Shown here piece after piece: positions 34,921 to 43,756 of a stretch of 57,125 nt of DNA (position 1 is the first letter of the stretch; the number at the start of each line of letters is the position of its first letter). The notes under the pieces were generated by a model. It was not told the DNA's origin. It did not search any database and worked only from the letters and a program-made list of their open reading frames with translations. The stretch covers positions 1 to 57,125 of the forward strand of contig FR891305.1 in NCBI GenBank assembly GCA_000435335.1. Reading direction: 5' to 3'. The translations under genes were made by a program, and so were the position numbers. Origin of the DNA: Clostridium sp. CAG:964. GTDB taxonomy: Bacteria; Bacillota; Clostridia; Oscillospirales; Acutalibacteraceae.

Positions 34921-35499
34921 ATGGACAAAAAGCTAAAAGGGCTCGAAATTGCAGGGGCTGTTTTTGTTTTTGTATGCGGTACTTTGCTGCATTTTTTGTA
35001 CGAGTGGAGCAACAAAAATGTAGTGGGTATTTTGTTTGGTGCTGTAAATGAAAGCGTATGGGAGCATATAAAAATTTTTGCCTTTCCCTATTTAGTGTGG
35101 GGCGTTATAGAGCTTGCTTTTTCAATAGGGTATTTCAGGCAGTTTGTCGTTGCCAAGGTTTTTGGTTTGTATTTGCAGTGTATATTAATAATCAGCTTTT
35201 ACTACCTGTATTCCTCAATTATAGGCTGCAGTATTTTATGGCTTGACATTTTAAGCGTGTTTGTGTGGATATGTTTTGCACAGCTGTTCAGCTTTAAGCT
35301 TACTACGGGGCAAAGAGATGTTAGGGTGCTTTTTCCGTTTGCGTTAGGACTGCTGTTTTTGTTTGGTGCAATGTATTTTTGCTTTACGGCTGTTCCGCCC
35401 CACATAGATTTATTTAAAGATCCCGTTACAGGTATGTACGGAATTATTCCTAAAAATATTGATGTTGGCGCATTTTTTATGGGCGCACAGGAGATATAA
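34921..35499 (+). CDS. DUF6512-like integral membrane protein
   Basis: 192 residues with about six hydrophobic segments. The N-terminal block GTLLHFLYEWS and the following GAVNESVWEHIK are what I recall for the DUF6512 family, which has no assigned function. A pair of acidic and His residues in NESVWEHIK near the first loop is conserved-looking and could bind metal or form an active site in the membrane. GAGGTGG lies before the ATG. It is transcribed toward rlmB with an 87-base gap. Confidence 0.75.
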   Translation: MDKKLKGLEIAGAVFVFVCGTLLHFLYEWSNKNVVGILFGAVNESVWEHIKIFAFPYLVWGVIELAFSIGYFRQFVVAKVFGLYLQCILIISFYYLYSSIIGCSILWLDILSVFVWICFAQLFSFKLTTGQRDVRVLFPFALGLLFLFGAMYFCFTAVPPHIDLFKDPVTGMYGIIPKNIDVGAFFMGAQEI

Positions 35500-35586
35500 C
35501 AATTTTACTGAAATTATTTGCTATTTTTTTTATATGTGTTATAATCAAATATATATGCAAAAAAATAAAATGGCAGGTTGTACCGA

Positions 35587-36411
35587 ATGAAGGAAAATTA
35601 TAAAAACAAAAAAACACATCAAAAATCTGACGATAAAGCTGCTCACTCCGAGGGTAAGCACAGTAACGATGCCCAAAGGTATAATGACATAATAGTAGGC
35701 AGAAATTGTGTAAAGGAGGCCTTAAGCAGCGGCAGGGCTATTGAGTCGCTTCTTGTGGCAAAGGGAAGCAAAGGCGGTGCTACAGGCGTGCTTGTGGCTA
35801 TGGCAAAAGACAAGGGTATTCCCGTAAAAGAGGTTGACAGCAAAAAGCTTGATTATATGTGCGGTGGTGCCGTTCACCAGGGTGTGGCGGCAATGGCGTC
35901 TGTTAAAGAGTATGCAGTTCTTGACGATATTTTTGCAGATGCCCGGCAAAAGGGCGAGCAGCCTTTTATTATTGTCCTTGACGAAATAGAAGATCCGCAC
36001 AACCTTGGGGCGATTATTCGTACAGCAGAATGCACAGGTGCCCACGGTATTATAATACCTAAAAGAAGAAGTGCCGGTCTGGGCTATACCGTAGGCAAGT
36101 CGTCTGCCGGTGCTGTAGAATATGTAAATGTTGTAAGGGTAACTAATATACCAAATGTAATTGATGAGCTTAAAGAAAGAGGAGTATGGGTTTTTGGTGC
36201 CGATATGGAGGGCTCCGACCCGGCAAAAACAGACCTAAAGGGTGCAGTCGCACTTGTAATAGGCAACGAGGGCAAGGGTATTGGCAGGCTTGTACGCAGT
36301 AAGTGCGACGGCATTCTTTCTTTGCCTATGAAGGGCAGGATAAACTCCCTTAATGCTTCGGTAGCCGCCGGCGTGCTTATGTATGATGTGCTAAGACAAA
36401 GAGAGGGCTAA
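35587..36411 (+). CDS. rlmB: 23S rRNA (guanosine(2251)-2'-O)-methyltransferase type (RlmB/TrmH family)
   Basis: 274 residues from this ATG. SPOUT methyltransferase that 2'-O-methylates a guanosine in the peptidyl-transferase P-loop of 23S rRNA. It has an N-terminal substrate-binding domain (VGRNCVKEALSSGR, about residues 38-51). The knotted catalytic domain follows, with LDEIEDPHNLGAIIRTAECTG split across the active-site Asn/Arg, VIGNEGKGI, and LPMKGRINSLNASVAAGV. About 35 charged N-terminal residues are extra. I prefer ATG 35587 over the TTG at 35578, which lies in the AGGTTG ribosome binding site. The P-type-ATPase-like gene starts 61 bases after the stop. Confidence 0.93.
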   Translation: MKENYKNKKTHQKSDDKAAHSEGKHSNDAQRYNDIIVGRNCVKEALSSGRAIESLLVAKGSKGGATGVLVAMAKDKGIPVKEVDSKKLDYMCGGAVHQGVAAMASVKEYAVLDDIFADARQKGEQPFIIVLDEIEDPHNLGAIIRTAECTGAHGIIIPKRRSAGLGYTVGKSSAGAVEYVNVVRVTNIPNVIDELKERGVWVFGADMEGSDPAKTDLKGAVALVIGNEGKGIGRLVRSKCDGILSLPMKGRINSLNASVAAGVLMYDVLRQREG

Positions 36412-36472
36412 TACCCGTTTAATAAATACAGGAGTATAATGACTGATTATCCGTTTTAGAAAAGAGTTGATA

Positions 36473-39400
36473 ATGTTGGATAAGGATAAAGAAAAGAATG
36501 GATTTCTGGATAAATTAAAAAAGCTTATAAATACTACGGACATAGATGATATTGAGCAAGGAGAGGGTGAAGAACGAACCCTTAAGGAGGCTGTGGCACC
36601 TGCTCAAAGGGGCAGAAAAAAAGCAGCGACAGCTCAAACGAATTTTGATAACGAAAAACAGGATAAAACCCGAAAGCCGTTTTTAAAAATAGTTGACAGC
36701 GATCCGCACTTTGACGAAAGCCAAGAAAGCGATCGGCAGGAAACGGCAGTGGAAAACGAAGATGATGTAGAGCTTGTAGGCAGTCACGAAAGGGTTGAAC
36801 AGGAGAAAAGCAAAGAAAAAAAGAGTGACAAGGGGAAGAAAAGAAAATCCGAGGGTTCTGCAAATAAAAAAAACAAAAAGGAAGAGGAGTCGGAGTATGA
36901 CGAGGACGATGATGACGCAGACGATGTGTACGAGGACGATGCATATGAAGAACTGCCTCAGGAGAACGAGAAGCCGTATGACCTGGACAAGCTGACGAAA
37001 GAACCGGAAAAAAGACCAAGAAAGAAGAAGAAGTCCTTTTTTAATTCAATATTCAAAATAGGACAGGCACTTAACGCTAAGCCTGACGAATATGTAAGCG
37101 ACGAAGAGCTTTCGGACACCTTGCTTGCTCAAAAGAAGAATTCCGATTCAGAAAAACCGCCTGTAATTAATCAGGAAAACAACCGGCCCAAGGAAATTAA
37201 GCTGAGCATTAACAGTGAATCAGTTCCGGAGCCTGCCGCTTCCGACAGCACCGACAGCAGTCGGTCTGAAAAGGATACGGCACCTATAGATGATATTGAT
37301 ATGAGCTTTGCCACAGTGCAAAAGGTAAACGGAAATATATTTATAGAGGGCAACATAGAGCCTATGTACACCATTGAAACCGCCTCCGAGACCTTCAATG
37401 TTGAAATAGGCAAGCTTTCGCCAATACTTATGAAAGCCTACGAGGCATATTTAGAGCCGGAGGTGCTGGAGGCCAAAAAGGCTGAACTGGCAAGAAAGCA
37501 GGAGGAAGCATTACAGGAGGAAATAATTACCACAGCCACCACAAGCTTTACAAGCACAGCCGATGAGCTTGACGAATCCTTTGAAGCACCTGTAAGCAAG
37601 GCGGAGGTGCTGCAGGAAGACGAAAGTGACGATAATATTCTTATTGACAATGCAGACCTAAAGGAGGAGCTTGACGGCGAGGAGCAGAACGGAGAAAAGG
37701 AAAAGCTAAGCGAAAAGCAGCTGAAAAAGCTAAAGGAAAAAGAAGCGAAGCTTGCGAAAAAGGAAAGAAAAAAACAGCTGAAAAAGCTGATTAAGGAAAA
37801 CGAGAGAAAAAAATCAACACAGGACAAAATGCTTGGCGAATACGGTTCGCCGGAGGCATACAGCGTTTCTACCGACAATCCTCTTGATGCAGAGCCAATA
37901 GAGGATTACGAAACTCCTCAGGACGCAAGAGCGGTAATGGTAGAAATTAATATGAACATACGCAGGCTGTTTTTCAGAACCCTTGTAGTAGGCATTATAT
38001 TTGCCGTAGCAATGTGTATAGCTGTTATTCAGCGTTTTTTTGCAAATTCCTTTGAAGGTATTATTGCAAATGCAGATATGATTTACTGTGTGTCAAACCT
38101 TGTATTGCTGTGTATAGCGGTAGGTGTGTCGGCAGTAACGATAAAAAACGGTCTTATACCGTTGCTTGGCTTTAAGGGAAATTCAGATACGGCGGTGTCT
38201 GTAGCTGTGGTTGCGTCGCTTATACAGTGCGTAGCAGCATTTTTTGACAGTCAGGAATTCTACTACGGCGGGCAGTGCTTGTATGTAATTTTGGTGCTGT
38301 TTGCCTTAGCGCTTAATTCCTTGGGTAAGCTTATAATGGAGCTGAGAATTAAGGATAATTTCAGATTTGTTGCACAGGACAGGCGTAAGTATGCGGCGGC
38401 AATATTAAACGATAAAAAGAGTGCCGAAAAAATGGTACACGGAACAAATGCGGCAGATCCTATAATCGCCTACCAAAGAAGAACCTTGTTTTACAGCAAC
38501 TTTTTAAAGCTTTCAAGAGCGAAGGATCCAAGCGAAATGATGGCGTCTAAATTTTCTCTTATCGGTTTGGTGTGTGCCGTAATTGTTGCAATAGCACACG
38601 GTATAATTTATAAAAGCGTGACCAGTGCGTTCTCGGTGTTTGCTATGGTGTCCTGCCTGTGCATACCGGCGGCCTGTATGATAGCGGTAAACCTGCCTAT
38701 GAAGCTGCTGTGCAAAAAGGCTATACGCAGTGACGCTATGATAGTAGGCTATCCTGCTGTAACACAGTTTGTTGACACTGCGGCTATTATGACCGACAGC
38801 AGAGAGCTTTATCCTAGAGGCTCCGTTAAGCTGGTGGCTTTAAAGCCGTATGTTACATTTAACCTGGAGTCCTGCCTGCTGAATGCGGCGGCGGTGCTAA
38901 AGGTTGCAAATACCTCTCTTACCTATGTGTTTTCGGAGGTTATCAGCAGTAAGGAGGACAGCCTGCCATATGTAGACAGCATTAAGTTTGAAGAAAACAA
39001 GGGCTTGCTCGGCTGGATAGGCGGTGAGCGTGTGCTTATAGGCAGAAGAGAGCTGTTGGAAAAGTACGGAGTGGAGGTTCCGCCATACGAGGAGGAACGC
39101 CCTTTCCTGGATGAACACAGAAATGTTACATATATTGCCAATGCAGGTCAGCTTGTGGCCATGGTGGTTACGGCATATGCTCCCGACGAAAAGATAAAGA
39201 AAGAATTTTGCCGTCTGGAGGACAACGGCGTGTCGGTAATAGTTCGCACTGCCGACCCTAACATTACTGCCAAGCGTATTGCCGCAGACTATGATCTGCA
39301 CATTGGCTCCGTTAAAATATTGCCAAATTCACTGGGCAATATCTGCAAGGCCGCTATAAAGGAAAAAAGCCGCAAGGCGAGGTGCTATATCGGCACAAGA

Positions 39401-39628
39401 GGCAAGCTGTATTCCCTTGCCCGTGCCGTTGCAGGCTGTATAAAAATAAGATCCAATATAAACATAGCGGTTATTATTCAGGTTTTGGGTATTATAACAG
39501 GTGCTATTGCAACCTCTGCCGTTGCACTGGCTTCAGGCGACCAATGTATGAATGCATTTGAGCTTTTGTGCTTTATGCTGTTCTGGGTGCTTGCCGCTGT
39601 GTTTGTACCCCTTATTCAAAGGCTATAG
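36473..39628 (+). CDS. P1B-type ATPase-like membrane pseudoenzyme with charged N-terminal extension
   Basis: 1051 residues. Residues 1-495 are a highly charged Lys/Glu/Asp-rich region, probably disordered or coiled. After it I count eight membrane helices (about 503-520, 536-556, 573-591, 601-622, 694-712, 718-740, 998-1021, 1029-1049), the P1B-type ATPase layout. Helix six holds CLCIP (728-732) where heavy-metal pumps have CPC. The VDT that precedes the phosphorylation loop is at 767-769, but the DKTGT motif is replaced by MTDSREL (773-779). An N-domain-like block, GLLGWIGGERVLIGRRELLE, spans about 844-863. The usual TGDN is RTADPN (925-930). The loop between helices four and five is short and has no TGES. 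So the pump fold is recognisable but the catalytic motifs are gone; a regulatory or scaffold role is inference. ATG 36473 is preferred over TTG 36467. rpe follows 44 bases later. Confidence 0.7.
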   Translation: MLDKDKEKNGFLDKLKKLINTTDIDDIEQGEGEERTLKEAVAPAQRGRKKAATAQTNFDNEKQDKTRKPFLKIVDSDPHFDESQESDRQETAVENEDDVELVGSHERVEQEKSKEKKSDKGKKRKSEGSANKKNKKEEESEYDEDDDDADDVYEDDAYEELPQENEKPYDLDKLTKEPEKRPRKKKKSFFNSIFKIGQALNAKPDEYVSDEELSDTLLAQKKNSDSEKPPVINQENNRPKEIKLSINSESVPEPAASDSTDSSRSEKDTAPIDDIDMSFATVQKVNGNIFIEGNIEPMYTIETASETFNVEIGKLSPILMKAYEAYLEPEVLEAKKAELARKQEEALQEEIITTATTSFTSTADELDESFEAPVSKAEVLQEDESDDNILIDNADLKEELDGEEQNGEKEKLSEKQLKKLKEKEAKLAKKERKKQLKKLIKENERKKSTQDKMLGEYGSPEAYSVSTDNPLDAEPIEDYETPQDARAVMVEINMNIRRLFFRTLVVGIIFAVAMCIAVIQRFFANSFEGIIANADMIYCVSNLVLLCIAVGVSAVTIKNGLIPLLGFKGNSDTAVSVAVVASLIQCVAAFFDSQEFYYGGQCLYVILVLFALALNSLGKLIMELRIKDNFRFVAQDRRKYAAAILNDKKSAEKMVHGTNAADPIIAYQRRTLFYSNFLKLSRAKDPSEMMASKFSLIGLVCAVIVAIAHGIIYKSVTSAFSVFAMVSCLCIPAACMIAVNLPMKLLCKKAIRSDAMIVGYPAVTQFVDTAAIMTDSRELYPRGSVKLVALKPYVTFNLESCLLNAAAVLKVANTSLTYVFSEVISSKEDSLPYVDSIKFEENKGLLGWIGGERVLIGRRELLEKYGVEVPPYEEERPFLDEHRNVTYIANAGQLVAMVVTAYAPDEKIKKEFCRLEDNGVSVIVRTADPNITAKRIAADYDLHIGSVKILPNSLGNICKAAIKEKSRKARCYIGTRGKLYSLARAVAGCIKIRSNINIAVIIQVLGIITGAIATSAVALASGDQCMNAFELLCFMLFWVLAAVFVPLIQRL

Positions 39629-39672
39629 TATTTTTTATGAGTAAATTTGTAAATGAATGGAGAAGGCTTAAA

Positions 39673-40329
39673 ATGAAAATTGCACCATCTTTATTATCCT
39701 GTGATTTTTCAAAAATGGGTGAGGAAATTGTCAGAATGGACAAGGCAGGAGCCGACTATATGCACCTTGATGTTATGGACGGTGCCTTTGTACCAAACAT
39801 AACCTTCGGTGCCCCTGTAATAAAGGCTGTAAGAAAATTTACGGATGTTCCCTTTGATGTGCATCTTATGATTGATAACCCGCTTGATTATGCCGATGAT
39901 TTTATAAACGCCGGTGCAGATATTATTACATTTCATGTAGAGGCAAGGTCAGACATACAAAAGACTATTGACAAAATAAACGGTGCCGGAGTAAGGGCAG
40001 GCTTGGTTATAAAGCCGAATACACCGGCAAGTGCGGTTTTTCCGTACTTAAAGGATATTTATATGGTGCTTATTATGACTGTGGAGCCTGGCTTTGGAGG
40101 ACAATCCTTTATGGAAAATATGCTGCCAAAGGCGGCTGAAATAAAAGCAGAGGCACAAAGGCAGGGGGTAAGCATTGTGCTTGAGGCAGACGGCGGAATT
40201 AATGCAGGCACAATACAGCAGTGTGCCAGGGCAGGCATAGACATTTGCGTGTCGGGCACAGGTGTGTTTAAAGCCGACAACCCTAAAAAGGCTATAGAAG
40301 AATTAAAAGCCTTAAGCGATAAGGCTTAA
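39673..40329 (+). CDS. rpe: Ribulose-phosphate 3-epimerase
   Basis: 218 residues from this ATG. TIM-barrel enzyme of the pentose phosphate pathway that interconverts ribulose-5-phosphate and xylulose-5-phosphate. N-terminal APSLLSCDF, the metal/catalytic HLDVMDGAFVPN block (about residues 34-45), the central VEPGFGGQSF, and the late EADGGIN catalytic Asp segment are all present. The longer frame upstream to 39568 overlaps the previous gene and lacks the family, so I start at ATG 39673 behind GGAGAAGG. It probably shares a transcript with the preceding gene. Confidence 0.96.
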   Translation: MKIAPSLLSCDFSKMGEEIVRMDKAGADYMHLDVMDGAFVPNITFGAPVIKAVRKFTDVPFDVHLMIDNPLDYADDFINAGADIITFHVEARSDIQKTIDKINGAGVRAGLVIKPNTPASAVFPYLKDIYMVLIMTVEPGFGGQSFMENMLPKAAEIKAEAQRQGVSIVLEADGGINAGTIQQCARAGIDICVSGTGVFKADNPKKAIEELKALSDKA

Positions 40330-40344
40330 GGCTTACGGTACTAA

Positions 40345-40392
40345 GCACTGTGTTATGCTCATTAGGATTTGCATAATGCAGTGCCTATTTTT
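40345..40392 (+). terminator. Terminator of rpe, overlapping the end of the MecA-like gene
   Basis: GCACTG-TG-TTATGC (40345-40358) pairs with GCATAA-TG-CAGTGC (40371-40384) and is followed by CTATTTTTT. Its right arm and T tail are also the last codons of the convergent gene. Confidence 0.75.
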
Positions 40393-40943
40393 TCTATTGC
40401 GTTGTTTTCTTCAAGCATTTTTCCGTGCTCAAGTATATATGATATAAGTATTTTGTTTGTACTGCGTTTTCCCGAATATTCGCTTATAATGTGCGACATA
40501 GCGGTGCTTACAGGACGCAGTGAAGAAAGTAAAAGATGATAGCAGCCGCTGCAGTAAATAAGCTTGCTGATACAGCCGCTGCGGGGCTTTGTTCTATGAA
40601 GCTTTTCTATGGCACACAGCATGCTTTCACAGCTGTCAAAGGAAAATACACAGCGAAATTCCTTTTTTACAACCTTATATTTTCTTTTGCGGCTTTTATT
40701 TTTATTAATGGTAATCAGTATAAAGCAGCCGCCGTCGTAGGGCATAGCCTCTACAAATATTCCCGAATATCGTGTGTGCAGAGTACCTGTTTTAATTTTG
40801 GCTATATCTATAAGGCTGTTAATTATTTTTCTGTTATATGAGCTTTTTGCGTTTAGACTGTTATACTCAATAGAAAGAAGCTTCATATCCTCAAGGCAGA
40901 GGTCAAATAATACTCTCTTTTCGTCAAGCTTTTCTATATTCAT
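40362..40943 (-). CDS. MecA-like ClpC adaptor protein
   Basis: 193 residues. It resembles the MecA/YpbH adaptor family: an N-terminal segment where residues 1-30 form the first strand-helix unit (MNIEKLDEKRVLFDLCLEDMK split), then the conserved GIFVEAMPYDGGCFILITI block (about residues 61-79), then a C-terminal domain with helix CESMLCAIEKLHR typical of ClpC-binding MecA. MecA delivers substrates to ClpCP protease and in Bacillus blocks competence. Similarity is by pattern, so I give no gene symbol. AGGATAGGT precedes the ATG. It is convergent with rpe, and its last codons lie in the rpe terminator. Confidence 0.72.
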   Translation of the reverse strand: MNIEKLDEKRVLFDLCLEDMKLLSIEYNSLNAKSSYNRKIINSLIDIAKIKTGTLHTRYSGIFVEAMPYDGGCFILITINKNKSRKRKYKVVKKEFRCVFSFDSCESMLCAIEKLHRTKPRSGCISKLIYCSGCYHLLLSSLRPVSTAMSHIISEYSGKRSTNKILISYILEHGKMLEENNAIEKIGTALCKS

Positions 40944-41158
40944 AGCTGTATTACCTATCCTTTCTGTAAAAAAATAAGCAGTGTCTACTCTATATAATAT
41001 TAAAGGTACATACTGTTTGCAAGCTGTAATTTTTAGTTGGTAAAAATTTTTATGTATAAAAGGGCTGTCCTTAGAAAAAACAAATATTTTACGGTAATTA
41101 CTTTGTCGGGTTTCGTATGAAATCCGCTTTAAGCCTTAAACTGATAGGAGGATTTTTT

Positions 41159-41959
41159 ATGATAATAGATTTTCATACCCACTGTTTCCCCGACACTTTG
41201 GCTCGGCATGCGGTATCCTCTTTAGAGGAAACCGGCGGAGCAAAGGCTTACGCAGACGGTACGGTAGGCGACCTGCTTAAAACCGCACATATGGCTAATA
41301 TAGACATTAGCGTGGTGCAGCCTATAGCGGTAAAGCCTCAAAATACACCTACTATAAACTCCGTTGCCTGCAGCAACAACAAAATAGGCGGTATTATTTC
41401 CTTTGGCAGTGTTCACCCTTATTACAGCGACTACAAGGAGGAGCTTAAAAAAATTAAATATACCTACAAGCTAAAGGGAATAAAGGTACACCCTGACTTT
41501 ATGGGCGTAAATTTGGACGATTCCAAAATGGCAGATATGCTTAGCTGCGCCGTAGGGCTTGGCTTAATTATTACTATTCATATGGGCGTAGATTTATCAC
41601 ATAAAAATTGTGTGCACAGTACGCCTAAAATGCTGTATGATATTTTGCCAAGGCTAAAGGGCGGCAAAATAGTTGCGGCACATTCAGGCGGATATTTGTA
41701 CAGTGACCAAGTCCTTAAGTATCTTGTTAATCAGCCGGAAATTTATATTGACACAAGCTACTCCATAGGATATATGGAGGAAAGCAAGCTCAGAAAAATA
41801 TACTCTGCTATGAATCCGGAGCATATTTTGTTCGGTACAGACACGCCATGGACAGACCGTGCAGAGTCGGTAAACAGAATAAACACCTTTGGCTTTTCTG
41901 AGGAGGATAAAATGAAAATATTTTGTAAAAATGCACTGAAACTACTTGAAATTTTCTGA
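41159..41959 (+). CDS. Amidohydrolase-family metal-dependent hydrolase
   Basis: 266 residues from this ATG, TIM-barrel amidohydrolase (amidohydrolase_2 type). Metal ligands: FHTH (His6, His8), then KVHPDF, TIHMG, AAHSGG and FGTDTPW with the final Asp. These enzymes hydrolyse or decarboxylate varied small molecules in the cytoplasm; the substrate cannot be read here. A strong AGGAGG is 7 bases before ATG 41159. The in-frame ATG at 41117 has no ribosome binding site. It is a single gene between the MecA-like gene (divergent) and the GH13 gene. Confidence 0.87.
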   Translation: MIIDFHTHCFPDTLARHAVSSLEETGGAKAYADGTVGDLLKTAHMANIDISVVQPIAVKPQNTPTINSVACSNNKIGGIISFGSVHPYYSDYKEELKKIKYTYKLKGIKVHPDFMGVNLDDSKMADMLSCAVGLGLIITIHMGVDLSHKNCVHSTPKMLYDILPRLKGGKIVAAHSGGYLYSDQVLKYLVNQPEIYIDTSYSIGYMEESKLRKIYSAMNPEHILFGTDTPWTDRAESVNRINTFGFSEEDKMKIFCKNALKLLEIF

Positions 41960-42058
41960 TTGATTTTGTAAAGTAATCTTATGTTAGGCAACTGTATTTT
42001 TAAATGTATAAATTGACGGTGCGTTATAAAATAAGTATATAAACTGGAGGAATAAAAA

Positions 42059-43612
42059 ATGCCACAATGGTTAAAGGACGCTGTTTTTTATGAAATATAC
42101 CCACAGTCTTTTTACGACAGCAACGGTGACGGTATAGGAGATATTAACGGTATTACAGAAAAGCTGGATTATATTAAGAGCCTGGGCTGTAATGCAATAT
42201 GGATGAACCCTTGCTACGATTCGCCTTTTATGGACGCCGGCTACGATGTGCGTGACTACAAAAAGGTTGCACCACGCTACGGTACAAATGAGGATTTGGA
42301 AAATTTATTTAAGGTCGCTCACCAAAAGGGTATAAAAATATTGCTCGATTTGGTTCCGGGACACACCTCTGACACACACCCATGGTTTACAGAGAGCAAA
42401 AAGCCCGTAAAAAACGAAATGTCTAACAGATATATTTGGACGAAATCTGTTTGGGACGCACCGCCGCAGTATAGAATGATGGTAGGTATAACAGACCGTG
42501 ACGCAAACTATATGGTAAATTATTTTTGCTCACAGCCTGCCCTTAACTATGGCTTTCATGAAATAACCCACCCTGAGTGGCAGCTGCCTTGCGACCACCC
42601 GGACTGCCTTGCTACGGTAGAGGCACTAAAGGATATAATGCGTTTTTGGCTTGACAAGGGCTGTGACGGCTTTAGAGTGGATATGGCAGATTCTTTAGTT
42701 AAAAATGATGACGAGAAGGTAGCTACAGCCAGAATTTGGAGGGGAATTCGTGAAATGCTGGACAAGGAATATCCCGAGGCTGCAATGGTATCTGAATGGT
42801 GTCACCCTGTACGCTCGCTGTTTAAGGGCGGCTTCCATATGGACTTTTACCTTGACCACCGTGGCAACGGCTACAGCACACTGTTCCGTTACGAGGTAGA
42901 CGGTGAGGACAGAAGCTTTTTCAGCAAAAACGGCAAGGGCGATGTTACTGTATTTACCGAAGAATATGTGCCGAATCTAAAGGCGACAAGGGACTGCGGC
43001 TATATCAGTATGTTTACCAGCAACCACGACATTCCCAGAATGACAAAAAATCTTGACGAAACAGCGAGAAGGCTTGCATTTTGTACCATATTCACAATGC
43101 CGGGCGTACCGTTCCTTTATTACGGTGACGAAATAGGTATGCGTTATCAGGAGGAGCTTACAAGCAAGGAGGGCGGCTTTAGCCGTACAGGCTCTCGTAC
43201 ACCTATGCAGTGGACAAACGGCAAAAACCTAGGCTTTTCTACAGCTGACAAGGAGAACCTGTACCTGCCTGTAGATAGTATGCCAAACGCACCTACAGTT
43301 GAAAACCAGCAGGATAACCCGAATTCTATTTTCAACACCGTAAAGGATATAATAAAAATACGCCATGATAACAACAGCGACCTCGGTCCTGACGGTGACT
43401 TTAAGGTGCTGTATGCACAGCGTAACAAGTATCCGTTTGTTTACCAAAGAGGCAGTTTTGTAGTAGGTGTAAACCCAAGCGCAAATGAAACTGCTGTAGA
43501 GCTTGATGTAAAGCAGGAGGAGGTTGCTTACCAAATAGGTGACGCAAAGCTTGAAAACGGAAAGCTTACACTAGGCGCACAAAGCTTTATTCTGTTTAAA
43601 ACAGCAGAGTAA
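42059..43612 (+). CDS. GH13 alpha-glucosidase-type glycosidase (cytoplasmic)
   Basis: 517 residues, GH13 alpha-amylase superfamily. It has the N-terminal KDAVFYEIYPQSFYD and the oligo-glucosidase-like GDGIGDINGI. The catalytic triad is Asp208 (GFRVDMADS), Glu246 (VSEWCHP) and Asp324 (TSNHDIPR). There is no signal peptide, so it acts inside the cell on imported oligosaccharides, working with malQ and glgP elsewhere in the window. Exact specificity (alpha-1,4, alpha-1,6, trehalose or sucrose) is unresolved. TGGAGG precedes the ATG. A 17-bp-stem terminator follows. Confidence 0.92.
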   Translation: MPQWLKDAVFYEIYPQSFYDSNGDGIGDINGITEKLDYIKSLGCNAIWMNPCYDSPFMDAGYDVRDYKKVAPRYGTNEDLENLFKVAHQKGIKILLDLVPGHTSDTHPWFTESKKPVKNEMSNRYIWTKSVWDAPPQYRMMVGITDRDANYMVNYFCSQPALNYGFHEITHPEWQLPCDHPDCLATVEALKDIMRFWLDKGCDGFRVDMADSLVKNDDEKVATARIWRGIREMLDKEYPEAAMVSEWCHPVRSLFKGGFHMDFYLDHRGNGYSTLFRYEVDGEDRSFFSKNGKGDVTVFTEEYVPNLKATRDCGYISMFTSNHDIPRMTKNLDETARRLAFCTIFTMPGVPFLYYGDEIGMRYQEELTSKEGGFSRTGSRTPMQWTNGKNLGFSTADKENLYLPVDSMPNAPTVENQQDNPNSIFNTVKDIIKIRHDNNSDLGPDGDFKVLYAQRNKYPFVYQRGSFVVGVNPSANETAVELDVKQEEVAYQIGDAKLENGKLTLGAQSFILFKTAE

Positions 43613-43636
43613 TTACAGAAATAATACAGATATTTT

Positions 43637-43681
43637 ACACAGCCCTGCCGTACTATGCTTCAGTACGGCAGGGCTGTGTTT
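43637..43681. terminator. Strong terminator after the GH13 gene
   Basis: A 17-bp perfect stem (43637-43653 with 43663-43679, core AGCCCTGCCGTAC) has a 9-base loop, followed by TTTGG. The T tail is short but the stem is very stable. Confidence 0.85.
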
Positions 43682-43756
43682 GGCCGTGGTTGCATTATAA
43701 TTACAGTTTTGCTAAAATAAATACAGATATTTTTATGTAATGAAAGAGAGCGACAT

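Noticed and set aside
39568..39672. Longer N-terminus for rpe
   Set aside because: It overlaps the end of the preceding gene and the extra residues do not belong to the epimerase family; ATG 39673 has its own ribosome binding site.
42013..42041. TTGACG-17-TATATA promoter before the GH13 gene
   Set aside because: The start point would fall inside the GGAGG ribosome binding site about 11 bases before the ATG, leaving no usable leader.
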